From NCBI RefSeq assembly GCF_008831285.2, contig NC_045151.1, forward strand, positions 8,013,682-8,077,681: DNA of 64,000 nucleotides. Reading direction: 5' to 3'. The notes beneath the pieces were generated by a model. It ran no database searches. It saw nothing but the letters and a program-made list of their open reading frames with translations, and was not told the origin of the DNA. Of the stretch, positions 12,331 through 25,940 are shown one piece after another; positions within the stretch are counted from its first letter, which is position 1, and the number at the start of each line of letters is the position of its first letter. The stretch comes from Nymphaea colorata (lineage: Eukaryota; Streptophyta; Magnoliopsida; Nymphaeales; Nymphaeaceae). The position numbers and the translations under genes are program-made.

Positions 12331-13093
12331 AAGTTGGTCTGACTAGACCAGTCTTGCTTACCTTGGGTTTGAACCTACTTAGGGTGAGTTTGACTACAGT
12401 AACTGACCAGTTTGGATTCCATGCCTACATGACCTATGGTTTCTGAAATCATTTAAAGAAATGACATTTTAAATTATTTTCGAGAAAACTATGATCTAAA
12501 ATCATTTTTGTATGAGGACCAAGTTAGATTCAGCTTTTCACATACATGAGTTGATGCATGCAAGGGTGTGCTACTCGGATGACCTAATATGGTTTAAAAC
12601 AAGGGGTGCATGGGGGTACAAGGTGGTTCAATGCATGTTCAAATAAAGGTGCAATGCATGATTAAAGAAAACATGAAAGAAAACTATATTCTATATGCAT
12701 GCTTTAAGTAAACCAAGTAAACAAAAGAAAATAATTTAAAAGGAAGAGACAAGGAAGAGAAGAGCATACCTGAACCTTATGGCTACTTTAAAGACATTAG
12801 AATAAATCTAATATAGAAAATAAACATTGCCAAACTATAATATTATTAAAGCAACTAGGAAAAAAGAACTCAACTAAACATGCTAGAAATAAAATGAAAA
12901 CTAAACTAAACATGCATAAAAAAAGAAGTAAACTACAAATAAAAAAAGAAAAAAGAAGGAAAAAAGAAATCAAGTGAAGCTGGCACCCTAGCTGAGTCCG
13001 CTCTCACAACCCCTACACCAAGTTTGGCTGGGTCTAGACTAAGAGCTAATGCAGTCCGAATCATGACTTAGACCAACACTCCTAAAAATTTAA
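12331..13093. other. No gene seen
   Basis: Includes an A-rich segment (about 12640-12970) with many AAAGAAA words. No protein-like frame was found. Confidence 0.4.
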
Positions 13094-13171
13094 CTTGTTT
13101 TGAGCAAGACCTTTTTTTGAGTATCGAGTTGGCTTGTTTTGAGCAAGACCTTTTATTGAGTATCGAGTTGG
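13094..13171 (+). repeat. 39-bp tandem duplication
   Basis: The unit starts CTTGTTTTGAGCAAGACC and ends GTATCGAGTTGG. It occurs at 13094-13132 and 13133-13171 with one difference in the T-run. Confidence 0.9.
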
Positions 13172-13474
13172 AATTTTACTAACTTTTTTGGCTTCTGTAG
13201 AAATAGCTCTTGAGTGTAGTAGTGAGAGGGGAAGGAGGTCTATTTATAAGAGAGAGAGGGGGAACCCCCTCAAGATTGACTAAACTTTTCTTCTTCTCTC
13301 TCTCTCTCTCTCCCTTTTTCAACTCAAAACCATATGTTAAAATCATCATTTCAATCAAATTTTGCTCGCTACAGATGAGCGTGTTGAATAAACAACATGA
13401 GAATATGAAAAGGAGAAAACACTATTTTAATCAGTATTCTAAAACTTGATATAAATAGGAAATGTTCGTTTCAG

Positions 13475-13868
13475 CTAAGCCCGGGCCCTGGGCCGTCGCC
13501 GGGTACCCGGCCCAGGTACTTGTTTCACATAATCGGGCTTCATTCCGTTGTGCCCGGCCCCGCCTGACGTTATAACGGGCTGGGTCCGGGTTAGGTTAAC
13601 AGGCCCGTTGGGGCCCATTACCTGTCGACTCTTCTTTTTTACTCTTCGAAACTTTTATGAAATGCCTTTAGGATTTAGGGTTTCCAAGTTTCGACAAGAG
13701 AAAGAGCTGTGCTGAGCCTGGACGCCGCCACCGTCGCCGCACCGCCGGTTCGCCACCTTCGCCGTCGACTTCAGGTACACCACCGGCACAGAGCTTCTGC
13801 AGCAGAAGTTCACTTCTGTCTCACTCCTCCTTCCTCGCTCCCGACTGTCCCGTTTGAGTTTTGCCTAA

Positions 13869-13904
<36 letters not shown>

Positions 13905-14611
13905 CCTCTCTATCTAACACGCATAATCTAGAAAGGGGTTTTAGGTTGTTCGGTTGATCAGTTTTTGAGCTTTTAATGGTAGAAGTGCTTCACGCATTTT
14001 GTTTACTAGGGTTTTGCTTCGTGCATTTTGTTTACCTAGGGTTTTGCTTCCCATCATTAAACCACCTTCTCTGTCTCTCTCTGTCTGTTTTAGATTGCTT
14101 TCTTTTCAATGTAAAATTTGACAACAGTGTTTTGTGTATTGAAAAAGAATAATACGTAAAAAGGGAGTTTGGTAATGGTTTCCCATCTTTTTCTTCTAGT
14201 TTCTTTGAGGAAGCAAGCTTAAGGAATCAAAAATCTGAAATTGTATAGGAATGCAGTGCTTCATGGAAGACGAAAGGCCTAGCGTCTCAAAATCCCATCA
14301 TAAATCAAAGCAAAATTCCTTGAGGTAGCCGTCATTGAAGATGTTTTTTAGGTGGCATAGTTATTACATGAAACTTTACTGTAACTTACAGTCTTGAAAC
14401 AATTTAAAAGAGTTGAAACAATTTAAATGAGATTAAAAAACAAGGCCGACCTGGCAGTTAACAAAACGGGCCGGGTCGGGCCTCAAATGTGGTTGATCAG
14501 GCCCGGCCCAATAATAATCGGGCCGGGTAGCGGGCCAATCCTATCCAAATCCGGGCCGTAAATGGCATTAACTAAACGGGCTGGGCCAGCCCGGCCCGAT
14601 GCCCAGCCCAC
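13475..14611 (+). mobile_element. Short non-autonomous hAT-like element
   Basis: The left end (CTAAGCCCGGGCCCTGGGCC) and right end (minus strand TGGGCTGGGCATCGGGCC) are GC-rich blocks matching those of the 696-5894 element in vocabulary and order. The leader also matches: AAGAGAAAGAG followed by GTGCTGAGCCTGGACGCCGCC corresponds to the region near 900-1010. A CT tract follows at 13871-13908. No transposase is present, so this is probably an internal-deletion derivative mobilised in trans. No clear target duplication was identified. Confidence 0.65.
13871..13908. repeat. (CT)n microsatellite
   Basis: About 38 bases of near-perfect CT repeat, in the place equivalent to the CT tract at 1170 of the larger hAT element. 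Confidence 0.9.
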
Positions 14612-17600
14612 TGATTTTGACTTTGTCTTTGCCGAAGCACCCATCAAAAAATTTCACACGTTGAAAGTGTTTATTTGCCAATTGACATTAAGCATGGACT
14701 AAGAAAATCATGATACATTTTTGACACATGTAGATTATGGATATGGGTTTGATGTTGAGATCCAGATTTTGGTTTATATCCAAGAAATTAAGATGGGTCT
14801 GAATACGGTATTGGAATTTGGATAATGATTTGATATCCAAGATCTGAAATGAAAATAATGGATCTGGATCTATAAAGATAGATTAGACCAGAGACTTGGA
14901 TATGAGATTGGGACATGGAAATAAAACTTTGATAGATCTTCTGGATCAAAAATATGAACTGGAGATCTATAATAACATGGACCTAGACTTGGCTTGAGCT
15001 GAACTAGGTGGATTCAAGTTGCGTGACATGGACTATACCTAGGCCAGGTTTAGTTTTTGAAAAACTGGGTTTAGACCGTAGCTAGGCCCAGGCTCAACCT
15101 AGGTGCTATCTTTAGAAAACTCAGTTTTAATGAGAAACTAGGGCATACTATGCCTAGGCTCAAGGCCCACTGAATCCATGAAATGTATATGAAAAGCTGA
15201 CGTACGTTCATATGGCTCTGGTTTTATAAAAAAATATGTGCACGGTGGCAAATAACGAAAATACCTTGATTTTAGGCTGAAATGGGTTCGAATAAATGGA
15301 TGAGCATGAACTAATGTTTTAGAATCAACAAAAATCATAAACCAAGGTCTATGCGACCTATACTCTATGTTTCTGCAGAAGAATATGGCCAAAAAAGAAA
15401 ATAAGCATTTTACCCCTATGTACATTTTGGAGCTCTGGATGAATTTTCTTGATCAAGCTGAACCAACCTATGGCTAGGCGCTTAAATAGGCTTCGTTAAA
15501 ATCTTGCTGAAAGGTTCCTCTTGAAATTCTGCTCTAAAAATCAGAAACAATTTTTTATCAATGTGTATGTGGCATGTTTATAAAGGGAAATTAAGGAAGG
15601 CTATAAAACCTGATTTTTATTGGAATTTTTACTAATGGAGCTCCGGGAACTTGGAAAAGTTACTTACATGTAAGTACATGATGAAAGATCATAACAGTTC
15701 ACATGAATTTTGCACATTTGTACATTTTGCTTTTTGTTTATACATGTATATGGCGTGGGTTTGTCTAAATCGCTCCCTTAAATCTGCATAGTTATAACGA
15801 GCTCATCGTTAAAATAGAGTAGAGCATATTATCTATCTAGGACAGGACGAGCTATGCGCTAACTATGCAGGTAGATATTGTATTGTGCCCCAGGATAGAT
15901 GATGTCATATGCTACTTCTGTAGGCAAAAAAAATCACAGGTACTTGTACACTTCCGTTGCTCTACATGGTTTGCATGAATTTCGCTTCTATGGCATTGTG
16001 GCATCAGACCAAGACTAGTTTAATTTTTTCCTGAAACATGATTTCATTTAAGATTTCCTGTTTTCATAGTTAGATTTGATTCTCAGTCTCATCTAGGCTT
16101 GGGGCATGGGGTAGCTAATCTGCTCTATTCTTTTCTCTCATGCATTTCAACATTTAAATTCTTAGTTTGTGATCTTTTCTTTAATATACTCAAGCATATA
16201 GTTCATTTCTTGCTTAATCATAGAGTGCCTAGGATCATGCATATACATCGGATTTCAAAACATGCACTTAGATTTAGAACCCATGTAGGGATTACGTTTG
16301 ACTGACTACTACCATGCTCCACGACACTAGTCCTCGGTTCAACATAGTCCCTACAAGGACACACTTTCTAAATCATAGTTTACGAGGCAAACATTTTTAA
16401 AGCCGAACCTCTTTCTCAAAAACATACTTTTAAAAATCATAGGACATATATACATAAGATCCTACCTTAGGTAACCTAAGTCGGTCTTCTAGGGTCTAGC
16501 CTAGATCGACTCTGAAACCCGCACCTGATGAACCTATACTTTCGAACTAGATCCTTGGCCAACCTGTTTGAACCCACTTGAATACTTAATGAAGACTGGC
16601 TCATTTAGGCACTGGACAATATCAAGTCTTAGATGTTAGATCATAGCACAGTCCTTGATCTGATGATTATCTCTAGTAAAGTCCCATCTCTTGAGTTTCC
16701 GCATAGGGATATAGAAACCAGAAAAGTAATATATTTTCCCATCTACAAATGGTTTACATGTGAAGTTGATAAAAGTTTGGCATGTGAACAATGGCCACCC
16801 CCAAAAGATATGAATTTCTTACATTTGGATGGCAACGTGTGAGAAAGCTTCCATTGTAGTTATCAACTAGCCTTCCTTGCCTTCTGATGGGAAATACATG
16901 TGACATCAGCTGTCACCATTTTGCCAAGCAAAAATCATGTGAGAAAAATATGTTTTAAAACCATACTAGAGTAATAAGTGCATGCTTTTATTTAGTGAAC
17001 ACATCAGCATTAGATGTCAATTTAAATTTCATTTGAACAATGTAGCCTTTGTATGCTTGGTTTGTAATATAAAAACCGAGGTAGATCTCAGATGGATGTT
17101 TTGCCTTGGGTAATATTATTAACACTCCAGGTCCCTGGACAATCACATGCTTGATCTAAGTCATCTAAAGGCGAAGCTATGATTCGGGCTTTGGCAGCCA
17201 GTGATAGAACACTCGTTCCACTTTACTGCTCCATCAATCTTTGAAATATATTCACGACATACTCACATACGACATACTCACACAGTGCTCCATTTACCAA
17301 GTAATCAGTGTCTTCACGCCGTTTCGATGGTATTTCTAGTCCAGGACACGTAAGATCTCCTTCAGTATCTCTTAAATTTATAATAAACTAAAGAGCAGCA
17401 AAAAACAGGATTTTCAACACAAAAGTTCTATCATAGAGATGTACTAATTGTGGCCTATAAAAGATTCAATATTGTTCTTTTTTTACCATCTTTCATTGGT
17501 GTTTTTGTGGATTTGGAAACAAATTCATCTTGGTTTTGGTTTTGTTCATCCAGGAATTCCCTCCAACAAAAAAGCTTGATCCAGAAATTTGGGAACTTTC

Positions 17601-18930
17601 GGCACGCCATAGTCTGTCGTGCGCTTTACATAAAACCAATTTCTGTAGTTCATATATGTTGCAGCAGATGAGTCAAATGGAATCCAAAATTCATTAAATG
17701 GGTGCCAAATGAAACTAGATCATCCTTATGCCTATATATTGAATAAAAAAAAAAATCCTTTCTACCGTGAAAGTCATTAGCCCGACAAGTTGATTAAAGT
17801 TTGGAATTTCTGCAAGAAGCTTCTAATTTGAGGCTGGCGAACTCTACATTTTCCCTCTTACGAGCGTAAATGCATGGATGAATTGAGCATGTTATGTACG
17901 GCAAAATAGGCATACAACAACGTAAAAGCATATAAAATCAATCAATATGCATGGTGGAATGCAAAATAATGCATGAAATTATTTGCATTTTAAAAAGACA
18001 AAACCTTGGAAATAAGGATTGAGATTAAATCAAGGGCTGAGTTGCACAATTTTGTGCACTTAGATCCTAGTTGTGGAAAACAAATCATGGATAATAAATA
18101 TAGGATTTGGATTCAGGATTTGATGAAAGATTTGATATGAAATATGGGGCATCCCCATTTGGGTCCCCCAGGGTTCAAGTGGGCTTAGACTAGGCTAACC
18201 TGCTAGGTTTGGTGTCACCTAGGTCAAACGACATTGGTTATAGACTCAGTTTAGTAGGCTCGAGCATATTGAGCTAAAATTGGATTGAATTAGACCTAGG
18301 TGAACTCTGAGCATGAACATGTTGGTTATCGGTTCAGAACTAGGTTGGGTAAGTTATGCAGGTCAAAGCTGGCCTGGGTTTGACTAAGGTGAGCCTGGGC
18401 TGGCAAACAAGGATCAATGGGCCTAGCCAGATTCAGTTTAATGAGTCAGCTGTGTTCAAGAAGGTTTAGGCAAGTTTGAGATAAGTTGGCTCAGGCGTAG
18501 CTCGATGTTGGACGACTAGGCTCAACACTGGGCACCACACGTCAATACTGAGACCCATGTTGATTCAATAAAATCAAATACCAGCCAATGGGGTGCATGA
18601 GTTGGAAAAAATGGAAATATAAAGGTTAAATTAAATTCCAAGCTGCCCGCCCTTGCATGAATTAAGTGAAATGTTATTTTGCCCTTAGCATAGAGTACTA
18701 CAATTGATTGAATCTATCCGGGCAAACTCAAGACGTACGTGGGCGTCTGTCCTAGCCTAAGCCTAGTTCAGGTCCTATGTCCAGACTCTTCTCGGTTTAT
18801 TTAAAAAACCAGTTTTTCTAAACATTGTGAACTGAAAACGAAAATAGATATGGGAAAGTGAGGAGTAAATTAGGAAAGGGAGTGGTTGGCAAATCCTGGA
18901 TGGAGTTTTAGCATGTTGAGCCGCTCTCAA
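14612..18930. other. Old low-complexity and intergenic DNA
   Basis: 14740-14940 again carries GATCCAAGATCTGAAAT-like words. 14985-15130 and 18160-18560 are built from CTAGG, GGCTC and GGTTTAG words in loose repetition. The rest (15140-18050) contains only short unrelated frames. No LTR pair or coding remnant could be recognised. Confidence 0.4.
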
Positions 18931-20430
18931 GTATGATTAATTGAGAAATTGCAGAATTTTGATGAAAATTTTACTAAGATGGGTTCTTGATATATTCGAA
19001 AGTGAAGTGGCCAAATTGAAATTGAGTAAAGCATACAATGTTAGTGGATTTATAAAACTAAAATTGAACTTGATTAAGAAGTTTGAACTAAAATTAAGGA
19101 AAGGGCAGATATATCTAAGCCTAATCCCAGCTCGACTCCCCTTGGTTGATTCGGAATTGAGCTCGAACATGAAAATGGAGTGAAATGAGCTTGTGGAGTG
19201 ACCTTCAAAGGGTGCGGCCGATTGCAACTGAGCTGGATTGAATTGGAAAGAAATAAGAGGAGCACATGCAAGCTAAAAATACTAGTTTTAATAATGCCTA
19301 AGTTGAGTTCAAAACAAACCAAATAAAGGTTGGGTTGTCCCTAAATGATTAGTTTCGAGGGTTATCCTAGGAAATAAGGGTAAAATGGTAAATTTTCCTT
19401 GGGGGGGGGGGGGGGGGGGGACTGACATAGCAGGTTAGGTTTTCCCTAGGTCTGAGGTGGTGAAAGTTTATAAGTGGGTAAAATGGGTTAGACTAATTAA
19501 CGCTATTCCAGGGTCAAGGACTACACAGATTGAAATTAATTGAAAACTATCCTACAAAATAGGGAGGTAGAGGGTTTGAATGAAAATTTGAGGAGTGGAA
19601 AATTTTAGGGTGTTCCCAGTTGCCGCCTCTTCTAGAACCCCACTCTTTCTTCTCTCTCTCTCTCTCTCTCTCCCTCACATCATTATCTATACATGCATTA
19701 ACCATCATTTAGATTTATGTGTAATTCATTACCATGCATTACACCTCATCACATTTTAGTCTGGGCCGGATAGCATTTCATGTGCATTCCTCTTAAATTG
19801 GGTTGCACTTTTAATTGTTTTAATTGTGTTAGAATTCGGCCAGAGATCCCCCGCTTAGTGCATGAAATAGGTCTTTGTAAAAATTGTTGAACATCTTTGA
19901 GAAGTAGAATTTCAGTAATCTTGTAGGTGACACTTCATGTGTATTTCCATTGAGTTTCAAATTCCAATTGTTATGACAACTTGATCACCGAGTCCATTAT
20001 CCCTAGACCAATTTCCATTTAATTTGGACTTGATATGATAGTTTTTAGAGGACAATTTGTGAACTACCTCTTAGGACAGAATTGAGACATGATTTTGTAG
20101 AGCTTAAGATGCATATAGGATTTGTAAATGATTTTTTAGTTCTGTAAATTACGTTAATTTCACATTTTGCGCCAGGAAGAAATTTTTTTATGATCTATTT
20201 TATGGAATTTAGACATGTTTTGGCTGCGGAAAAGGAATCTAATTCTTGGATGCCTGTTTGAATAATGTTTTTTGTGAATTTTATTCAACTCATCACTATA
20301 AGTGGAGATCAGTAGGTGCATAGTCTTCAATATATATATAATCTTTAAATACTTCATCATCATAAAACGCATCATCAACCAACAGTATTGGCATAAACAT
20401 GGCCGATATGTACACATATGGTATAGCAAA
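18931..20430. other. No gene seen; mononucleotide and CT tracts
   Basis: Contains a run of 20 G at 19401-19420 and a CT repeat at about 19650-19673. Short frames overlap on both strands near 18937-19322 without recognisable features. Confidence 0.4.
19401..19420 (+). repeat. Homopolymer of 20 G
   Basis: Such a run forms G-quadruplex-like structure readily and is a common place for sequencing length errors. Confidence 0.9.
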
Positions 20431-20439
20431 TGAATCTTT

Positions 20440-20650
20440 GTCTAAGAAAGAGAGGGAAAGAAACGGATGAAGGGGCATGGGAAGGAAATGGAGAGGGAAA
20501 GAGAAGAAAAGAAAGGAAAGGAACACCCATTCTTTTCCCTCTCAATCTCTTCATTTTTTAAGGAATTGAAATTACATTAAAAAATTCTTTCCTTTCCCAT
20601 TTTCTTTCCATTCCTTTCTCTCCATCTCCCTCCATCCAAACAGGGTATTA
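20440..20650. repeat. Purine arm / pyrimidine arm fold-back, MITE-like
   Basis: About 85 bases of almost pure purine (GGGAAAGAAA, GGAAATGGAG words) are followed, after an AT-rich spacer, by about 70 bases of pyrimidine (CTTTCCTTTCCC, CTCCATCTCCCTCCATCC), ending CCAAACAGGGTATTA. The arms are imperfectly complementary. The right end (minus strand TACCCTGTTTGGATGG) looks like the terminus of a miniature fold-back element, but no matching left terminus was found. Confidence 0.4.
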
Positions 20651-22772
20651 AAGATATTGAATCCACCAGACATTACTTCAAGCAAAGATTGAACAATGCA
20701 ATTGTCCTTAAGCTTGCAGCACTGTCATCTTTTGGTGTCATTGTCAAATCTAAGACAAAGAACAATAAAAGTTGAAATCTGGAATTCGGCAAAAGACTTG
20801 AAATTTTCTTGCTTGGCAACCAAACAGGCCTCAATTGAGTAACCGAACTTCCCTACCAAACAATTAATGTCCATTCTAGAGAAGGCCAAATATTTACACA
20901 GCTTATTGTTGTTGTGATTCCAGCTCATAAGAACCACAGGCTATACTAAATAATTCCTGTAAAGAGAGACCTTATTGCTAAGAACATATTTAACCATGTG
21001 AGTCGACAAGGAAAGTCGTGGTATCATATTCTCAGCTTATTAGTCTCAACTTCTAACTTATGACCACAGCAGATGGTCCTGGTTGTATTTTAAATTTTGA
21101 GTGCAAGTTTAGATGTAGTATAGCAAATGTATCCCCTAAGGAGTTTGCAAGACAGACAGTGACTTTCGAACTGAATGAAAATCTCGTTTCTGTTTTTCTT
21201 CGCCATTGCCCAATAGGACCAAACTGGTGCAGGAAGGTTGTCTGCACCTGCACAACAAAGCGAAAAAGAAAAAAGAGTGCGACATAGATTGCCGAAACCT
21301 CCACATTCTTTTGTTTCTTCTTCAGTTTAAGCAAAGGTAAGAATTTAAGGCTAATGCTGAATGAATTCAGAAGCAAGGTTAAATATCCTCTTTTACAACT
21401 ATCCAATTATAACTAGGAAATTGACCACGGTTCGTTTAAAACATTCACTATGAAAGAGCCAAGATGAAGTAACACTACAAAAGATATAGACTCACTTGCA
21501 GAACCGAAGATATAGACTCACTTGCAGAACCGCACAAGTCAGAGACTATTTTGTACTGCAACCTATGAGGTCAGGACCATTTTGCAACAACTTATTCTCA
21601 TAATATCCAACGACATAGAAGGTAAGATCTACAAAAAAAAGAGAACTTGGATTGTCCTGCTGTGACATTTTGAACAGGCTTCTTTTCTGCTTTTCCATAA
21701 AATTTATGCAAAAAGCCGGTAACTGTTCCATCAGAAAAATACAAAAAGGAAGGCACGATTTCTGCCATTGGACCATGTGGAATACATGCAGAACCAGATT
21801 CCCGAACTAATGAACGAAAACTGATTAGTTGCATGATTGGATCAATGCTTCTGCAACATCATCATTGGTCGACAAAGAAAATGCAGGGTCCCATAGACTA
21901 GCTGCTTTGGGGAAGCAGCCCCTTGATCGAAATAAAGCAAGACGCCTTGACTCAAATAAAGCAAGACGGCTGATCGGACTCTACCTCACCTGACCTTGCT
22001 TAGTTACAATTCGTTCATGAGACTGGCTATACTGGCAGCAAAATGAGCCCATGAGAAAGGATGGACAAAACATATTTACCAATAAGTTTTCAAATAAGCT
22101 GAAGCCAAAACTTGATAAGCAGTTCGGACACAAAACTGTGGCATTCTCACTAAGAGAGGGTACATGACGTGATAGAGATTTTTTAACAAACCAAACTCAT
22201 TATTTTGACAAGATTCATCACCCCAAGCCGCATCTCCTGAATTTCAATTTCTTCAGTTCTAAGGATCCACAAGCTTATGCCAAAAGAAAACGATGTTCAA
22301 CATTTACATGCCAGTTACAAACAGTATATTTCATTTTTTGACGATATACTTTCCCAACAAAAGAAAGCCAATCTACACGATCGTGAAGCAACCTCTCATG
22401 ATCCTGATCTACAGCCAGAAAACAGGGCTTCAGAATTGTTCATGCACACCGCAGGTCACTTAAGTAGCTACAAAACTTCCAGAAAGGGAGATGCTGCCAG
22501 AAAATAGCCTTCATTCCAAAGCCATTTGCTATCTCATGCATTCAAGCCCTTTGACTGACCTGCAACGCTACAAGCTGCAGACCCCACAGCATTCACTTGT
22601 AAAAGCATAGGCCTGCCAACTAAAATATTGTTGGAAGACTGAACTTCATAACGCCATTGTTCCTGAGTTCATTACCTTTTTCAGTACCATGCCTAAGAAG
22701 AATATAAGCTTGAGAATATACATGTCCGGTCTTCGTATTTAAATCCAACTTTCCCAAAAAATTGGGTGGCTA
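20651..22772. other. Unassigned sequence downstream of the GT17 gene
   Basis: Minus-strand frames at 21834-21598 (SGSACIPHGPMAEIVPSF) and 21406-21053 look somewhat protein-like, but I recognise no family and no clear splice partners. The part nearest 22772 should hold the 3' untranslated region of the GT17 gene. Confidence 0.35.
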
Positions 22773-23870
22773 TTAACTGATATTACCACCAGTGGAACGT
22801 AAGCAGCTGCCTGGTAAAAGGAACCTGAATCTGACAGCATTCTTTATCAGATAGGAAGGAAGATTAACAGCAGAAAACGATCTTGGCACTGGACCCAACT
22901 TCTTAATCAGCTCCCTGAAAGAATACTCTTCAGGGATCATATCAAACAGATCATTCCCCTCACAAATGATTTTCTGTATCCTCTCATAATTCAAGTAGTG
23001 TGAATACTTAACACGATCGGCATGGCTGTACCCATTCATCTTTAACACAAAATCATTGATATGACGAAAACAGAAACTACAGTGCCAACCAGAATCCGCA
23101 AAAAGTGCATCTGATTGTCGAGAGTGCCGGTAACGTGTTCGTTCATGGTAGACATGAACAGAAGCTCTCCAGCTGTTTGAATCTACAGGAAATTCAAATG
23201 AATAGAGATAGTTCCTTAACTCAAGGTGGACAACCGGTGGTATGCCATCACACCATCTAAGCAAATTGATGGTGTGAAAGCTGGGGATTTCATCTGCATC
23301 TGACATAATGAGCAGGTCTCCAGGTAATATACCAGAGCGCCTCAAGAGCACATTGACAGACGCACGATGCAAGGCTTCAGTTTCAAATGGACTTCTACTT
23401 GGCATTTCATGATTGACGAATGTGCCATAGATCACATTAGACTCAATAAAGTTGAAACGAGCACGGTTTTGATTAAAGAAAAGAGGCTTAGGTAAACCAG
23501 TGAAGGTGACATTTGACTCAAGTATCACAAATTTTGTCACCAGTGGCAGCAATTCTTGCATGCGGATCTCAAGCAAGTCAAGTTCATTACTGAAGATAAC
23601 AGCATCAAACACACGACGAGGATCAGAGCGAGCACTCCAGCCATGGAGATAGCATAACTCAGTTATTGATACATTCTCAGCATAGTAATGAGGAATGTAG
23701 TTGAAGGGCCGAGGAGGACTGTCCCAGAAAGGGCGTAACAAGTAAGATATTTTTTGACAATGAAGATATATCTCTACAGTGGATGTTGAGATGACAATGG
23801 TGCTGATAAGTAGCAAGAGAAATTTGGGCTTATTTCTTTTGGCCACAGTACGAACAGAAGATAGTTTCAT
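22773..23870 (-). CDS. GT17 family glycosyltransferase (beta-1,4-GlcNAc transferase-like)
   Basis: This 365-residue type II membrane protein of the Golgi belongs to glycosyltransferase family 17. The founding member transfers N-acetylglucosamine to the core mannose of N-glycans; the substrate of plant members is not established. A short basic N-terminus is followed by one signal anchor (about residues 17-36, [20 protein letters not shown]). Plant-family landmarks follow: [15 protein letters not shown] (about 43), [44 protein letters not shown], the nucleotide-sugar/metal motif [12 protein letters not shown] (about 187-198), [36 protein letters not shown], and [18 protein letters not shown] near the end. 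The coding part is one exon. The start is fixed by an in-frame TAG seven codons upstream; some relatives have a longer cytosolic N-terminus. No disruption is seen. Confidence 0.95.
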   Translation of the reverse strand: MKLSSVRTVAKRNKPKFLLLLISTIVISTSTVEIYLHCQKISYLLRPFWDSPPRPFNYIPHYYAENVSITELCYLHGWSARSDPRRVFDAVIFSNELDLLEIRMQELLPLVTKFVILESNVTFTGLPKPLFFNQNRARFNFIESNVIYGTFVNHEMPSRSPFETEALHRASVNVLLRRSGILPGDLLIMSDADEIPSFHTINLLRWCDGIPPVVHLELRNYLYSFEFPVDSNSWRASVHVYHERTRYRHSRQSDALFADSGWHCSFCFRHINDFVLKMNGYSHADRVKYSHYLNYERIQKIICEGNDLFDMIPEEYSFRELIKKLGPVPRSFSAVNLPSYLIKNAVRFRFLLPGSCLRSTGGNIS

Positions 23871-25500
23871 TACGTTTATTTGAATTGGCTACTTGCAATC
23901 TGCAAAGGAAACAAAACATGATAAGTGTCACGGCCATGCCAGTGATTGTTCAAGTTTATGCAAGATCCCCCACTTAATGGGGAAGAAGATCTTCATATGC
24001 CTGTGAGAAGAACTAAATATGATGCAGAAGCAATGCACCTTAAACTTATTGCTTGATATATTGGTACGCACTTATTCTATTCACTGTCTACAGATGATCT
24101 CTGAACAAATTCACTCTCTAAAACTGATCTGCGGCATACAAGGCTAGAACAAACACCGGCATATTACAGAGACAATTCGTTTGTGAACTTTTTCTGCTCA
24201 ATGTCGGAAGCCAATCTGCTGACAAATTCACTGTCTAGGACTCTAGAAATGACCTACTGCACAAACTAGAAGAAACCCACATCACATGTGCAGGTACAAG
24301 AAGAGAGAAAGAGAGGGAAATTCTTACAGAGCTTTTGAAAGATAAACCAATCCAAAATTTTGTAAGTCGCATAAGAGATCTCTCTAGGCCGCATAAGGAT
24401 CTTTCAAACAGAGGCAAGCTTTCACAGTTGCAAAGAAAATTCTCAACCGGAAACAAGAAAAGCAATTAAAAGACCGTCAATCCAATATTTTGATTTCCAA
24501 ATACTTCAAGCTACTAACCTTTTGGAACTTCTGGGCTGTTAGAAATACATTGCTTTTCCAAATACGAAGACCTATTCAACGTAGTGATTTTAGATACCAT
24601 AACAGCATCTTTATGAGCTATAGAAACACTAAAACCAACTAACAACCAACTGCATGCACAAAAACCACCCGAGAAAACATTTTTCGTCAACATGAAACAT
24701 GCTGCCAAATAGAAACTATCTCACACCAACTTTATGAGATATGATGCTACTGAAATCATAGTAAGGTCAGGAAATAGGGAATCCGAGACATCATATTGAC
24801 ATTTTCTTTCTATTATGTGAAGTGCCATAAAGTCATTAGCAGCAAAAGTATGCCTTTGACTAGTTGAATGCCTTTGTCACAATCAAAGTTTAGCTAATCA
24901 ACGATACCATGTGTGCCTTTCAGGAAGTAAAAACATTCAACATTAATAAAACAAGACATCATACCTATTTCATCAACAGTATTTTTACAACCAGGTAGAT
25001 CTCTGCAACATCAACAAAAAGGAGCATTGTCGTCATTTTGCAATAGAATGATCTTCGTTTTGTGGTCTCTGCAACGGTGTGTTCAGAACCAAAGATATCT
25101 TACTCTTCGCAAAGAGATCAATTTGGCGGTATTGGAGGATAAAAAAGATTAGAGAGAAACGAGACTAAGCGATGGCTCCCGTTCACAATTTAGATCATCA
25201 AGCGACAAACAATATAGAAACACAACCCGCAGCATGAACAGCTCAAATCGGATCAGCAGAAAGTGTACAACAACGCAGAGTCTGGGGACTCTCATCGGTC
25301 GCAGAAAAAGAACATTAGTAGTAGACGACTGCGATGAACAGGAGCTCCGGCGAAAGACCGAAACAATTGGAAGCACGTACAGAGACGGCACCAACAGAAG
25401 AAAGAGAAGTAAGGGTTTGCAGGATCGAACCTCAGACACCGTTAGATAGGGGCAAACGCCGATCCTTAGTCACATTCTCCCTTCCCTAATAGCACGATGG
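23871..25500 (-). promoter_or_regulatory. 5' leader with intron and probable promoter of the GT17 gene
   Basis: Twenty-nine bases upstream of the ATG lies a good splice acceptor (minus-strand CCTTTGCAG, boundary after 23900), so the leader is spliced. A GC-richer stretch at about 25150-25450 stands out from its AT-rich surroundings and is the likely first, non-coding exon; its donor could not be fixed. No TATA box was convincingly placed. Frames inside (for example 25149-25439 minus) have no protein features. Confidence 0.4.
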
Positions 25501-25554
25501 ACTCCGGGCTGCGCACGACAGCCGGATTCGACTCGTATAATGCTCACTTAAGTC

Positions 25555-25940
25555 GTGCCATATAAGGGTTCCCTCGTGCTCAAACCAAAACCAAGTTCCG
25601 GCTCATGTTCCATTTGTTCAAGCTCGTTTACCAACTCCTCAAACTCGATTTGTATTTGTTTAAGCTCGTTTAACAACTCTTCATTTGACTTAATTTCTTT
25701 TCTTGGTTTTAAGTTTAGAGGTTACAGTAACAAAAACAACAACTTAATTTAAACGAGCTTACTCGAGTCAAATTCATATAACTCAAACCCGATTTGTTTA
25801 TAAGATTAGCCAGTAAGTCAAATTCATATAACTCAAACTCGATTTGTTTATAAGATTAACCAGTAAATAAGTCGAGCTTAACCGAACATGAGTCAAGCTC
25901 AAATTGGCAGGAGTCGAGTTCAAATTAGCTGCACTCATTG
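25555..25940. repeat. AAGCTCG/GAGTCGAG-rich repeat
   Basis: Variants of CAAGCTCGTTTA, AAACTCGATTTG and GAGTCGAGTT recur on both strands, as in old non-autonomous DNA transposons of plants. The block contains a 50-bp tandem duplication at 25766-25815 and 25816-25865 that differs at two positions. Confidence 0.5.

Noticed and set aside
25420-25440. GGTTCGATCC B-box on the minus strand
   Set aside because: No matching A-box or acceptor stem at the right distance; likely chance in the GT17 leader.
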